This document shows, piece by piece, positions 53,909-61,623 of a stretch of DNA of 64,000 bases. The position numbers were made by a program, and so were the translations under genes. Location: contig NZ_JAPDPD010000008.1 in NCBI RefSeq assembly GCF_026283965.1, positions 62,001 to 126,000 on the forward strand, written 5' to 3'. Below the pieces are notes generated by a model. The model ran no database searches. It worked only from the letters and a program-made list of their open reading frames with translations, and was not told the DNA's origin. The first letter of the stretch is position 1, and every line of letters starts with the position of its first letter. The DNA is from Dyella subtropica (GTDB lineage Bacteria > Pseudomonadota > Gammaproteobacteria > Xanthomonadales > Rhodanobacteraceae).

Positions 53909-54535
53909 TCAAGTCCCTGAGCGCGGCATGAAACGCAACGCCACCGAGTTCATGCAATAGCGCAATCCCGTCGGCCTCGGGCCATCGTCGAACACGTGGC
54001 CGAGGTGGCTGTCGCAGCCCGCGCAGCTGACCGCGATGCGCTCCATGCCGAAGCTGCGGTCGGCGGTTTCGATGACGTTGGCCTTGGCGATGGGTTGCCA
54101 GAAGCTGGGCCAGCCGGTGCCTGATTCGAACTTGGTGGATGCATCGAACAAGGCGGTATCGCAGCCGACGCAGCGAAACAGCCCCTTGGCATGCAGGTTT
54201 CCGTATTGGCCGCTGAAGGCGCGCTCGGTGCCTTCGCGGCGCATCACTTCGAAGGCCTCCGCGGAAAGACGCTGGCGCCATTGCGTGTCGGTCAACACCA
54301 ACTTGCGTACATGGCAGGGGCCGAGATGTCGGCCATCGGCATCGGCGAAGCATTCGAGCAGCAGATCCTGAGGTGCTGACGCGGCCGCCCCCGCAGCTCC
54401 GGCTGTCGCACCCGCCGGTCTGTGTCGCGGCCACAGCAGGCCGCCCAAGGCCACGGCGGCTCCGCCAAGAACGGCGATGCGCAGGAAGTCGCGGCGTTGC
54501 TCGTGCTGGTTGGTCTTGATGGTTCGGGTGGTCAT
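53909..54535 (-). CDS. msrB: Exported peptide-methionine (R)-S-oxide reductase MsrB
   Basis: A 208-residue MsrB with a twin-arginine signal (Arg14-Arg15 in QRRDFLRIAVLGGAAVALGG) and a full SelR domain: GTERAFSGQYGNLHAKGLFR, CVGCDTALF, KFESGTGWPSFWQPI, CAGCDSHLGHVFDDGP, and the catalytic Cys in RYCMNSVALRF. The two CxxC pairs bind structural zinc. It repairs Met-R-sulfoxide in exported proteins, drawing electrons from a membrane thioredoxin relay such as the DipZ protein upstream on the same strand. GGAGGG precedes the ATG at 54535. A large palindromic element separates it from dipZ. Confidence 0.95.
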   Translation of the reverse strand: MTTRTIKTNQHEQRRDFLRIAVLGGAAVALGGLLWPRHRPAGATAGAAGAAASAPQDLLLECFADADGRHLGPCHVRKLVLTDTQWRQRLSAEAFEVMRREGTERAFSGQYGNLHAKGLFRCVGCDTALFDASTKFESGTGWPSFWQPIAKANVIETADRSFGMERIAVSCAGCDSHLGHVFDDGPRPTGLRYCMNSVALRFMPRSGT

Positions 54536-54560
54536 GGTGAACCCTCCATATCGATGTCTA

Positions 54561-54848
54561 GGGATGCTCTGGTCCATTCAGTACAGGCGTCACCGGTTTT
54601 GTCTGCCCGCATCTCCGCAGTGCGTTGACGAAGGCAGGCTGGCTGCCTGTCGAGGCGACGCGCTGCGGAGATGCGGGCAGACAGAGCCGGCCCCACATGC
54701 TGAATTCAAAGGAAGGGGTGATGTCCAGAAGGCCCGCAGGCTGCGGCGCGCGTCTTGCCAAGGCAGCCAGCCTTGGCTGCGCCACGCACCACACCCTGCG
54801 AGCCTTCTGGACATCATGACGCCTGTACTGAATGGATCAGAGCATCCC
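54561..54848. repeat. Nested inverted-repeat element A (288 bp)
   Basis: Outer arms 54561-54592 and 54817-54848 (32 bp, one mismatch, ends GGGATGCTCTG). Inside are two further palindromes: a 28-bp imperfect stem (54593-54620 with 54663-54690, perfect over its inner 20 bp), and a core (54719-54816) with a perfect 14-bp stem TGATGTCCAGAAGG / CCTTCTGGACATCA and a central CCAAGG-CAGCCAG-CCTTGG hairpin. The core is shared with elements at 58991 and 63672. No open frame. It sits between dipZ and msrB. Confidence 0.92.
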
Positions 54849-54854
54849 TGGGGC

Positions 54855-56576
54855 TCAGCCGAAGGTGAAGGCGTAGGCGTGCACGCCCGGATCGAGGAAT
54901 TCGATGTCGAACAGACGCTCGCCGGTGCCATTCGCCTGCCGTACTAACTGATAGAGGCGCTGCGAGGTAACGGTGCCATTGCCGTCAGTGTCGATGTCCA
55001 TGCCGTGATCGTTACCGGGCGCTTTGCCATCGATGCGCACGCGGAAGCGCACGGGTTTGCCGTCGCTGTCCGGGCCCAGCACAAGGTGCAAGTCGCGGCC
55101 GCGGAAGCGGTAGACGATGCGGCTGCCGGCACGGGTCGCTTGCGCGTTCTCGTCATGCACGTTCCACTCGCCATCTAGCGTCCACTGGTTCGGCAGTAGC
55201 GTGGCGGGTGCGTGGTAATGCCAGCTGTCGTCGTGGGCAATCTGTCCACCGGCGAAGTTCTGCGCGCGGGCGTAGCCCACATAGGTTTCCGACGAGCGGT
55301 TGTCATCGCCGGAGCCTGCGGCTTCCGCGCCCTTCGCATCCGGATTCACATAGCCGCCTGGCAAATCAGTCTGGCCGGCCTCGCTAAGCAATTGGCGGAT
55401 CACATCTTCGCTCTGCGCGTACTCGCCTTCGCCGAAATGGTGGTGGCGAATCTGCCCCTTGGGGTCGATGAAGTAGTGCGCGGGCCAGTATTCGTTGTGG
55501 AAGCCTTTCCAGATCGCGTAGTCGTTGTCGAGCGCCACAGGATAGGTGACGCCAAGATCCTTGACGGCCTTGGTCACATTGCCCAGATCCTTTTCGAAGG
55601 CGAACTCCGGCGCATGCACGCCCAGCACGATCAGGCCGTGGTCCTTGTACTTGTCGGCCCAGGCGCGGACATAGGGCAGGGCGCGGATGCAGTTGATGCA
55701 GGAGTAAGTCCAGAAATCCACCAGCACCACTTTGCCGTGCAGTGACTGCATAGTAAGCGGCGGGGTATTGAGCCACGCGGTGGCGCCGGTCAACGAAGGC
55801 AGCGCGCCTTCGACGGGCAGCACATCACCGGCCTTGTGCGCGGGTTGCGGGGCAGGGGCGGTCTTCACGGCATTGATCAACTTCTGTTCGATCCCGCCAG
55901 TGCTGGCTAGCGATACGCGCGTCAGCAGGCCGGTATCCAACCCCAGCGCGATGGCCGCGACACCGCACAGCACCAGCGCACCCAGCACCCGGCGCACCCA
56001 CTCGCCCGCGCCCAGCGAGCGCTTCATCGCCGAGAAAACCCTGCCGCCCACCACCAGCGCCAACGCCAACGACGTGGCGGCGCCGGCTGCATAGGTCAGC
56101 AGCAACAACGTGGTCTGCACGCTGGCGCCGTTGAGCGCTGCGCCGGTCAGCAGCAATCCGAGAATGGGGCCCGCGCACGGCGCCCATAGCAGGCCGGTGG
56201 CAATGCCGAGGCCGGCGGCCGAGAACACCGAATCGCCATCCGCATCGGAACGCTGCGTGAGCTTGTTGCCCAGCGCCACGAACGGGCGGCTGACCCATTC
56301 GGCGACATGGTTGGACAGCAGCGTGAGTCCGAGTACGGCCAACACCACCAGCGCGACTAGCCGGCCATATTGGTTCGCTCGAATCGCCCAGCCGCCGCCG
56401 ACGGCAGCCAGTGTGGCGACCAGTGCGAAGGTCAGCGCCATACCAAGCAGCATCGGTAGACCGTTGCGCATGAAGGGGCGGTCGGCGCGGGCGAACACGA
56501 AGGGCAGCACCGGGAGGATGCAAGGGCTGAGGATGGTCAGCACGCCGCCGAGGTAGGCGAGGATCAGCACGATCAT
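54855..56576 (-). CDS. dipZ: DipZ: fused CcdA/DsbD-type electron carrier and thioredoxin
   Basis: A 573-residue fusion. Residues 1-235: a CcdA-like membrane domain with TILSPCILPVLPFVFARADR and LLWAPCAGPILGLLLTGAAL, whose two cysteines carry electrons across the membrane. Residues about 265-405: a periplasmic thioredoxin domain with the CxxC site in FWTYSCINCIRALPYVRAWA and WPAHYFIDPKGQIRHHHFGE. Residues about 430-573: a beta-rich C-terminal domain (YVGYARAQNFAGG...DIEFLDPGVHAYAFTFG), the usual DipZ end. It should pass cytosolic reducing power to periplasmic partners, here probably MsrB. The ATG at 56576 is used; a TTG 5 codons upstream is possible. A SigF-type promoter lies upstream, facing this gene. 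Confidence 0.93.
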   Translation of the reverse strand: MIVLILAYLGGVLTILSPCILPVLPFVFARADRPFMRNGLPMLLGMALTFALVATLAAVGGGWAIRANQYGRLVALVVLAVLGLTLLSNHVAEWVSRPFVALGNKLTQRSDADGDSVFSAAGLGIATGLLWAPCAGPILGLLLTGAALNGASVQTTLLLLTYAAGAATSLALALVVGGRVFSAMKRSLGAGEWVRRVLGALVLCGVAAIALGLDTGLLTRVSLASTGGIEQKLINAVKTAPAPQPAHKAGDVLPVEGALPSLTGATAWLNTPPLTMQSLHGKVVLVDFWTYSCINCIRALPYVRAWADKYKDHGLIVLGVHAPEFAFEKDLGNVTKAVKDLGVTYPVALDNDYAIWKGFHNEYWPAHYFIDPKGQIRHHHFGEGEYAQSEDVIRQLLSEAGQTDLPGGYVNPDAKGAEAAGSGDDNRSSETYVGYARAQNFAGGQIAHDDSWHYHAPATLLPNQWTLDGEWNVHDENAQATRAGSRIVYRFRGRDLHLVLGPDSDGKPVRFRVRIDGKAPGNDHGMDIDTDGNGTVTSQRLYQLVRQANGTGERLFDIEFLDPGVHAYAFTFG

Positions 56577-56609
56577 GAGGCAGTGGTCCAAGGGTGGTGT
56601 GACTGGCTA

Positions 56610-56635
56610 TTCGGTGCGGGTGCGTCGAGAGTTAC
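56610..56635 (-). promoter_or_regulatory. SigF/ECF-type promoter for dipZ
   Basis: On the minus strand: GTAACT (56635-56630), a 16-base spacer, then CGAA (56613-56610). The spacing and both boxes match the GTAACC-N16-CGAA motif known for the Caulobacter SigF-NrsF system. The CGAA box ends about 33 bases before the dipZ ATG. Confidence 0.72.
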
Positions 56636-56709
56636 CTGTGCGCCGAATCTTGTAAGGGTGCAGCTAGGCATCTAGTCCCGATGCCGCGCCAAGGTAACCG
56701 CGCCCGAAG

Positions 56710-56735
56710 GTAACCTTGGCCGAACCGGTAGCGAA
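56710..56735 (+). promoter_or_regulatory. SigF/ECF-type promoter for the sigma-factor operon
   Basis: GTAACC at 56710-56715, exactly 16 bases, then CGAA at 56732-56735, 31 bases before the ATG of the sigma-factor gene. A second GTAACC at 56694-56699 has no CGAA at the right distance. Together with the opposite promoter this forms a divergent autoregulated region. Confidence 0.75.
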
Positions 56736-56766
56736 ACCTTCGGTATGCCCTTGCCGCGAGGCGTCC

Positions 56767-57426
56767 ATGTCGCACAGCTTGACCGCGGGCACTGCCATGG
56801 TTCTAGATGACGGTCTTTACCGCCATCTTGGTTTTCGAGCCGTCTTGCCTGCCGAACCGACCAGCACGCATGAAGAAGCCGATCTGCGCCGTGCGGCGTG
56901 GATGGCGGCCGCCCAGGCGGGCGATCGCCGGGCCTACGAGCGCGTGCTGGCCGATTCGCTGCCGTTGATCCGTGCGGTGGCGCGCCGGCAGGGTGTGGCG
57001 ACGGATGCCGTCGACGATGTGGTGCAGGAAACCCTGATCACCGTACACCGCGTGCGGCATACCTACGATCCATCGCGTTCCTACGATGCATGGCTCACCG
57101 CCATTGCCTCACGTCGCGCGATCGACGCGCTGCGCAGCCACGGCCGCCGCGGCCGGCGCGAAGTGCACGACGAATACGCGCTGGAAATTCATCCGGACCG
57201 GGATGACGCCACTCACGAGACCGAGCGCGCGCAGGAGGCGCAGCGTTTGCGCGACGCCATCGCCACGCTCCCACCAGGACAGCGCGAAGCGGTGGAGCAG
57301 CTGGCGTTGAAGGAGCGTTCGCTGGCCGAGGCCGCACAGCACACCGGCCGCAACGTCGGCGCCCTGAAGGTCAATCTGCATCGCGCGCTGAAGGCATTGC
57401 GCAACCGTATCCATGGAGAACCCTAG
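56767..57426 (+). CDS. ECF sigma factor of the SigF (NrsF-partner) type
   Basis: A 219-residue ECF factor. Region 2 includes ERVLADSLPLIRAVARRQGV, DAVDDVVQETLITVHRVRHT and SRSYDAWLTAIASRRAIDAL; region 4 includes IATLPPGQREAVEQLALKER and HTGRNVGALKVNLHRALKAL. It is followed after 5 bases by a DUF1109 membrane protein, the anti-sigma factor of this ECF class. In Caulobacter the pair responds to metal or oxidative stress. The ATG at 56767 has a GAGG upstream; an open upstream extension starts inside the promoter and is not plausible. The probable targets here are its own operon and dipZ (with msrB). Confidence 0.9.
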   Translation: MSHSLTAGTAMVLDDGLYRHLGFRAVLPAEPTSTHEEADLRRAAWMAAAQAGDRRAYERVLADSLPLIRAVARRQGVATDAVDDVVQETLITVHRVRHTYDPSRSYDAWLTAIASRRAIDALRSHGRRGRREVHDEYALEIHPDRDDATHETERAQEAQRLRDAIATLPPGQREAVEQLALKERSLAEAAQHTGRNVGALKVNLHRALKALRNRIHGEP

Positions 57427-57431
57427 GCACC

Positions 57432-58085
57432 ATGTCTGATGTACGACGCCACGAGGTCTTGATCGACGCACTCGGTGCCGAGCTGGTGCCGGTGCGGCGA
57501 CTGCCGCCGCCGTGGCTGCGCTCGCTTGGCTGGCTGTTGGTGGTGTCGGCTATCGCCGTCGTGTTGCTATGGCATTACGGGGTGGCCGACATGCTGCATC
57601 GCTGGGCTGGCACACCGGATTTGGCCTGGGCCGCCGTCGGTGCGTGCTTGACCGCGATCACTGCGGCATGGGCTGCTTTTTCCCTGGGTGTGCCAGGCCG
57701 GCGTGCGCGGTGGGCCTGGTTGCCGCTGCCGCCGGCTTTACTGTGGCTGGGCGCTAGCGGTTTCGGTTGCCTGCGGGAGTGGATCGCACCTGCCACGCAT
57801 GTGGCCAGCATGCACGAGGCCAGCGATTGCCTGTTGTTTATCGTCAGCTTCTCCGTGCCGTTGTCCGCGCTGCTGGTGTGGTTGCTGCGCCGGGCATGCC
57901 CACTGCGTCCCGTACTGACGGCGGTGATGATCGGTCTCGCCAGCGCGGCGGCGTCAGCCAGCCTGCTGGAGATCTGCCACGCGTTCGACGCGGCCGGCAC
58001 CGATCTGCTGATGCACAGCCTCGCCGTCGCGCTGGTGATCGGCGCGAACGCCGCCATGGGTGGCCGGTTGTTGCAGCCGCGCTAA
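57432..58085 (+). CDS. NrsF-type anti-sigma factor (DUF1109), six-TM protein
   Basis: A 217-residue membrane protein with six hydrophobic segments, such as LGWLLVVSAIAVVLLWHY, AAVGACLTAITAAWAAFSL and LLMHSLAVALVIGANAAMGG, and conserved cysteines in SGFGCLREWIAP, EASDCLLFIV, RRACPLRPV and LEICHAFDA. DUF1109/NrsF proteins hold their sigma factor at the membrane and release it when conserved cysteines are modified. The layout directly behind the ECF gene and the presence of two or more periplasmic-side cysteines fit this well. No other function is likely. Confidence 0.9.
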   Translation: MSDVRRHEVLIDALGAELVPVRRLPPPWLRSLGWLLVVSAIAVVLLWHYGVADMLHRWAGTPDLAWAAVGACLTAITAAWAAFSLGVPGRRARWAWLPLPPALLWLGASGFGCLREWIAPATHVASMHEASDCLLFIVSFSVPLSALLVWLLRRACPLRPVLTAVMIGLASAAASASLLEICHAFDAAGTDLLMHSLAVALVIGANAAMGGRLLQPR

Positions 58086-58557
58086 GAGCGAATGTCCGCG
58101 TGCAGGTCGTCGCAAAATCTTCCTGAGGAACGTGGTGCGTCGCAGCGTGAATTGAAGGCTGAGCGGCATTTTCATGGCCTTGCACTCAGTAATGATGGGC
58201 CAAAGGTCTCCTTGGGCCTCGTTTTGCGGTTGTGCTATTGCAGCATTCGGCGTGGCGGCAGTGGACGAGGCGATATTGATGCTGAACGGTGAAGGCGCGG
58301 ACCCGTTGTGTGTCACAGGCGCAGGTATACGCTTAATCCCTGTCGATAGCGCAAGACATCGCGCCATCGAAGGGTTTCGCGGGCCCAGGGACGAACCGTT
58401 GCGCATCGGGCAAGCAGGCTTGATGTGGCGTGACCGTATCCGGTGTTGAGCCGGTGCCGGTATCGCTGATGCAGCTCGGGAGGGGATGCGTCGGCAGCTC
58501 CATGGAAGTGCGGCTATCACCGCACGGTTACCTCAACCGATTCAGGAGAACGTACCC
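58086..58557. other. Intergenic region upstream of the KDxMKS-repeat gene
   Basis: About 470 bases. I found no SigF-type GTAAC-N16-CGAA motif here. An open frame at 58174-58449 has no recognisable product or ribosome-binding site. The promoter of the downstream gene is presumably in the right half. Confidence 0.5.
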
Positions 58558-58923
58558 ATGAAAGTTTCCCGTTACGCCGTACTCGCCCTTTCTATCGCGC
58601 TCGGCTTCGGCGCAAGCCAGACGATGGCGCAGGACGCCGGCGCTGCTGGCCAGGCAGCAAAGGATGCCACCAAGGACACGATGAAATCCGCGCAAGACAC
58701 CAGCAAGGACGCCATGAAGTCCGCGCAGGACACCAGCAAGGATGCGATGAAGTCCACGACGAAGGACACCATGAAATCCGACACGTCGATGAAGTCCGAA
58801 TCGACGATGAAGTCCGAGTCGAAGGAAGGCACTGCCGGCGCGTCCAAGCACAAGCAACACAAGAAGCACCCGAAGAAGGCCGCGACCGAAACGCCGGCAA
58901 CCACGCCGGCCAGCGGCGGCTGA
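58558..58923 (+). CDS. Exported KDxMKS-repeat protein (pentapeptide MXKDX-repeat-like)
   Basis: A 121-residue protein. A clear signal peptide (MKVSRYAVLALSIALGFGAS, cleaved near TMAQ) precedes a low-complexity mature part of repeating KDTMKSAQDTSKDAMKSAQD units (about five), then KSES repeats, a Lys/His block (KHKQHKKHPKK) and a Pro/Thr tail. It resembles the small periplasmic proteins annotated as pentapeptide MXKDX repeat proteins, whose function is unknown. The many Met and Lys residues could serve as oxidant scavengers, and the position next to the MsrB/DipZ/SigF genes makes that appealing, but this is speculation. CAGGAGAA precedes the ATG, and a terminator follows. Confidence 0.85.
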   Translation: MKVSRYAVLALSIALGFGASQTMAQDAGAAGQAAKDATKDTMKSAQDTSKDAMKSAQDTSKDAMKSTTKDTMKSDTSMKSESTMKSESKEGTAGASKHKQHKKHPKKAATETPATTPASGG

Positions 58924-58945
58924 TCTCTTCGCATTGGCTTTCGCG

Positions 58946-58981
58946 CGACCCTCCCTGGTGACGGGGAGGGTCGTTTTGTTT
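58946..58981 (+). terminator. Rho-independent terminator of the KDxMKS-repeat gene
   Basis: CGACCCTCCC (58946-58955) pairs with GGGAGGGTCG (58964-58973) around an 8-base loop, followed by TTTTGTTT. It lies 23 bases after the stop codon. Confidence 0.9.
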
Positions 58982-58990
58982 CTCGTGGTG

Positions 58991-59262
58991 TTAGAGCCTG
59001 TTCAAAGTCTCCGCGTGGCTCGCGCCGGGATCTGTTTGCACGCAGGGCAAGGAAGAGTGAGGGCGTGTACGTCCGTACACAACCGAGCGATGACGCCGCC
59101 ATGCGGGCAAACAGACCCGGCCCGGAGGGTTGATCCACAGAGCGCGCCATGCGGCGGTGCGCGGCTTGGCCTGACAGCCAGTCAGGCGCTGCGCCACGCC
59201 CCACCACCTGGCGCGCTCTGTGGATCAACGCGAGCTACGCGGAGACTTTGAACAGGCTCTAA
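58991..59262. repeat. Nested inverted-repeat element B (272 bp)
   Basis: Outer arms 58991-59024 and 59229-59262 (34 bp, one mismatch, TTAGAGCCTGTTCAAAGTCT...). Inside: an imperfect stem GCCGGGATCTGTTTGC / GCAAACAGACCCGGC, a small GTGTAC-GTCC-GTACAC hairpin (59065-59080), and a core (59129-59229) with a perfect 21-bp stem and a central CCTGAC-AGCCA-GTCAGG hairpin. The core and its CTGCGCCACGC segment match elements A and C. It fills the gap between the repeat-protein gene and the nitronate monooxygenase gene. Confidence 0.92.
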
Positions 59263-59290
59263 TGCCTCCGTTTTGCTGCGGAGAAACACC

Positions 59291-60361
59291 ATGGCTTCCA
59301 AGTGGCTCACCCGGCTTGGCATCGCACACCCCCTGATTCAGGCGCCGATGTCCGGCTCTACCACGCCGGCATTGGTGGCAGCCGTGTCGAATGCCGGCGG
59401 TCTGGGTTCGCTGGGCGCGGGTTACCTCGAGCCGCAAGCCATCCTCGAACAGGCCGCGCAGGTGCGCTCGTTGAGCGACCGGCCTTTCGCAATCAACCTA
59501 TTCGTGTTGCCTGAGACGTTTGATGTCGACGCCGCTGCCGTGGCTTCGGCACGAAGACATCTGGACGTGCTGATGGAGCGTGAGGGCCTGGCCGTGCGTA
59601 CCAGCTTGCCCGAGCGCTGGGCCCCGTCTTTCGCCGGCCAGTTCGCTGCCTTGTGCGAGGCGCAGCCCGCGGTAGCGAGCTTTGCCTTCGACTTGCTCAC
59701 GCCAGCGCAGATGCAGCAGCTCAAGCGGCTCGACATCACCGTAATTGGTACGGCCACCACCGTGGACGAGGCACGCGCTTGGGCAGAGCTCGGCGCGGAT
59801 GCAATCAGCATGCAAGGCGCGGAGGCTGGCGGGCATCGCGGCAGCTTCCTGCATGAGCCGGAGGAAGCGTTGATTGGCCTGTTCGCCCTGCTGCCGCTGA
59901 CGGTGCGCGCGGTGGGCATCCCGGTGATCGCCGCCGGAGGCATCATGGATGGCCGCGGCATGCTGGCGGCGGAAGTCTTGGGCGCGGCGGCCAGTCAGCT
60001 CGGCACGGCCTTCCTGGCTTGTCCGGAGTGCAGCGCCGCCGAGGCCTGGAAACGCGATCTGCCCCTGGCCGCGGAGCATCAGGTCACCACCGTCCGCAGT
60101 TTCTCCGGGAGGGCCGCGCGCGGCCTGCGCAACCGCTATGTGGAGGCCATGCAACCTTTTGAAGCCGCCTTGCCGGCCTATCCCCTGACCAACGCGCTGA
60201 CCGCCCCATTACGCAGGGCTGCCGCGGCGGCGGGGCGCGGTGATTTGCTCTCTGAATGGTGCGGACAGGGCGCTGGCATGGTGCGTGCCCTGCCGGCGGC
60301 CGAGCTGGTGGCGGTGTTGATGGCGGAGTACGCCGAGGCGCGCAAGAACCTATCCTCCTAG
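59291..60361 (+). CDS. Nitronate monooxygenase (2-nitropropane dioxygenase family)
   Basis: A 356-residue FMN enzyme. N-terminal LGIAHPLIQAPMSGSTTPAL is the family opening (QAPM binds FMN). FALDLLTPAQM-like and IGTATTVDEARAWAELGADA strands follow, then ISMQGAEAGGHRGSFLHEPE with the class I catalytic-type His, IPVIAAGGIMDGRGMLAAEV, and QLGTAFLACPECSA. Nitronate monooxygenases oxidise alkyl nitronates such as propionate-3-nitronate to carbonyls and nitrite, and protect against natural nitro toxins. The ATG at 59291 is preferred over an upstream one within the edge of element B. Not obviously part of an operon; a promoter-distance gap precedes rsfS. Confidence 0.92.
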   Translation: MASKWLTRLGIAHPLIQAPMSGSTTPALVAAVSNAGGLGSLGAGYLEPQAILEQAAQVRSLSDRPFAINLFVLPETFDVDAAAVASARRHLDVLMEREGLAVRTSLPERWAPSFAGQFAALCEAQPAVASFAFDLLTPAQMQQLKRLDITVIGTATTVDEARAWAELGADAISMQGAEAGGHRGSFLHEPEEALIGLFALLPLTVRAVGIPVIAAGGIMDGRGMLAAEVLGAAASQLGTAFLACPECSAAEAWKRDLPLAAEHQVTTVRSFSGRAARGLRNRYVEAMQPFEAALPAYPLTNALTAPLRRAAAAAGRGDLLSEWCGQGAGMVRALPAAELVAVLMAEYAEARKNLSS

Positions 60362-60485
60362 TCCAGATAGCCATGCGGACTAGGAGGACAGGCTCCAGGC
60401 CATGGTTTGACGCGGCTTTCAGGTGGGGGCGTTATACTGCGACCGCGCTATCCCGCGTATCGATCCCGCATCGAGGCAAACGCAC

Positions 60486-60875
60486 TTGAGTCAGACCTCC
60501 CTACGCAACAAGTCGGTCAACGCCGATGCCCTCCGCCAGCACGTGATCAACGCGCTGGACGAACTGAAAGCCAAGGATGTTCGTGAAATCGACGTCCGCG
60601 GCAAAACCTCCATTGCCGATCTGCTGGTCATCGCTTCCGGCACTTCCGCGCGCCACGTCAAATCCATTGCCGACGAAGTCGTCAAGTTCGCCAAGAAGGC
60701 GGGCGTGATGCCGCTCGGCGTGGAAGGCGAGCGGGAAGCCGAGTGGGTGCTGGTGGATCTGGGCGACGTGATCGTCCATGTGATGCTGCCACGCATCCGC
60801 GAGTTCTATGGCCTGGAGCGGCTGTGGACTGTGGGCGACTGCGAAGCCGAAAACGAAGCCGTCAGCGCGGGCTGA
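60486..60875 (+). CDS. rsfS: Ribosomal silencing factor RsfS
   Basis: A 129-residue protein of the RsfS/DUF143 family. ALRQHVINALDELKAKDVRE, DVRGKTSIADLLVIASGTSA, RHVKSIADEVVKFAKKAGVM and EWVLVDLGDVIVHVMLPRIR are diagnostic. It binds uL14 and blocks 30S-50S joining in stationary phase. The start is probably TTG 60486 (LSQTSLRNKS) with GAGG 10 bases upstream; no ATG or GTG gives a better N terminus. In relatives it follows nadD directly; here 6.7 kb separate them. rlmH follows after 100 bases. Confidence 0.93.
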   Translation: MSQTSLRNKSVNADALRQHVINALDELKAKDVREIDVRGKTSIADLLVIASGTSARHVKSIADEVVKFAKKAGVMPLGVEGEREAEWVLVDLGDVIVHVMLPRIREFYGLERLWTVGDCEAENEAVSAG

Positions 60876-60975
60876 TCGCCCGCTGGCGTGCGACGACTGT
60901 TGCGCGACATCGTTCGATGCGCGCGCCGAATTTTTTTCGCTCTCTATTTTTTATCCCATTGTTCCTTATCCCCGA

Positions 60976-61446
60976 ATGCGCGCACGCCTGATCGCCGTTG
61001 GTGAACGCATGCCCGCGTGGGTCGCCGAGGGCTTTGCCGAGTACCGCAAGCGGCTCTCGTATGAGTTGCCGCTGGAGTTGATTGAGCTCAAGCCCGGTGC
61101 ACGTGGCAAGGGGCGCGATGACGCCCGCGCGATCCAGGATGAAGGGGGCGCGATTCTCGCGGCCTTGCCACGCGACATCCATGTGGTTGCGCTGGATGGA
61201 CGCGGCAAGACCTGGTCCAGCGAGGATCTCGCGGAGCAACTGGCCAAGTGGCGCATGGCTGGGCGTGATCTTGCGTTCCTGATTGGCGGCCCGGACGGGC
61301 ATGCGCCGGAGGTGCTGGCGCGCGCGGACCAGCGTTGGTCGCTGGGGCCGCTGACCTTGCCGCATATGTTGGTGCGGTTGGTGTTGGCGGAGCAGTTGTA
61401 TCGGGCGACGACATTGCTGGCGGGGCATCCGTATCATCGGGCGTAG
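60976..61446 (+). CDS. rlmH: 23S rRNA pseudouridine-1915 N3-methyltransferase RlmH
   Basis: A 156-residue SPOUT methyltransferase, standard length. MRARLIAVGERMPAWVAEGF, AEYRKRLSYELPLELIELKP, VVALDGRGKTWSSEDLAEQL, LAFLIGGPDGHAPEVLARAD and the C-terminal LVLAEQLYRATTLLAGHPYH cover the family. The knot binds S-adenosylmethionine, and the final Tyr-His acts at the target site. It methylates the helix 69 pseudouridine of assembled ribosomes. ATG 60976; the upstream 100 bases include a T-rich stretch. Confidence 0.96.
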   Translation: MRARLIAVGERMPAWVAEGFAEYRKRLSYELPLELIELKPGARGKGRDDARAIQDEGGAILAALPRDIHVVALDGRGKTWSSEDLAEQLAKWRMAGRDLAFLIGGPDGHAPEVLARADQRWSLGPLTLPHMLVRLVLAEQLYRATTLLAGHPYHRA

Positions 61447-61458
61447 TGCGTTCCATTC

Positions 61459-61540
61459 GTCACCCCGGCGTAGGCCGGGGCCCAGTGGCGTTGCCGCTTC
61501 GATGTTCGCGTTGTCGCGACCTGGCTCGCCTGCGGCGGGC
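61459..61540 (+). repeat. Mosaic intergenic repeat, copy 4 (3' part only)
   Basis: GTCACCCCGGCGTAGGCCGG with GGCCCAGTGGCGTTGCC, then TCGATGTTCGCG and GACCTGGCTCGCCTGCGGCG, aligning with the second half of 48360-48505. The hairpin at the 5' end of the full repeat is absent. Confidence 0.82.
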
Positions 61541-61623
61541 GTTGCATGTACTCGAACGATTCGTTGCACCTGGCTTCGCCTTCGCTATGCTCTCGGGCAA
61601 TTTCCCCAATGACTGAGCCATCC

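Noticed and set aside
58174-58449. A 91-codon frame between nrsF and the repeat-protein gene
   Set aside because: No ribosome-binding site or homology I recognise; an overlapping frame of similar length exists on the other strand.
60407-60438. A TTGACG ... TATACT promoter for rsfS
   Set aside because: Both boxes look good, but the 20-base spacer is longer than sigma-70 normally accepts, so I did not list it.
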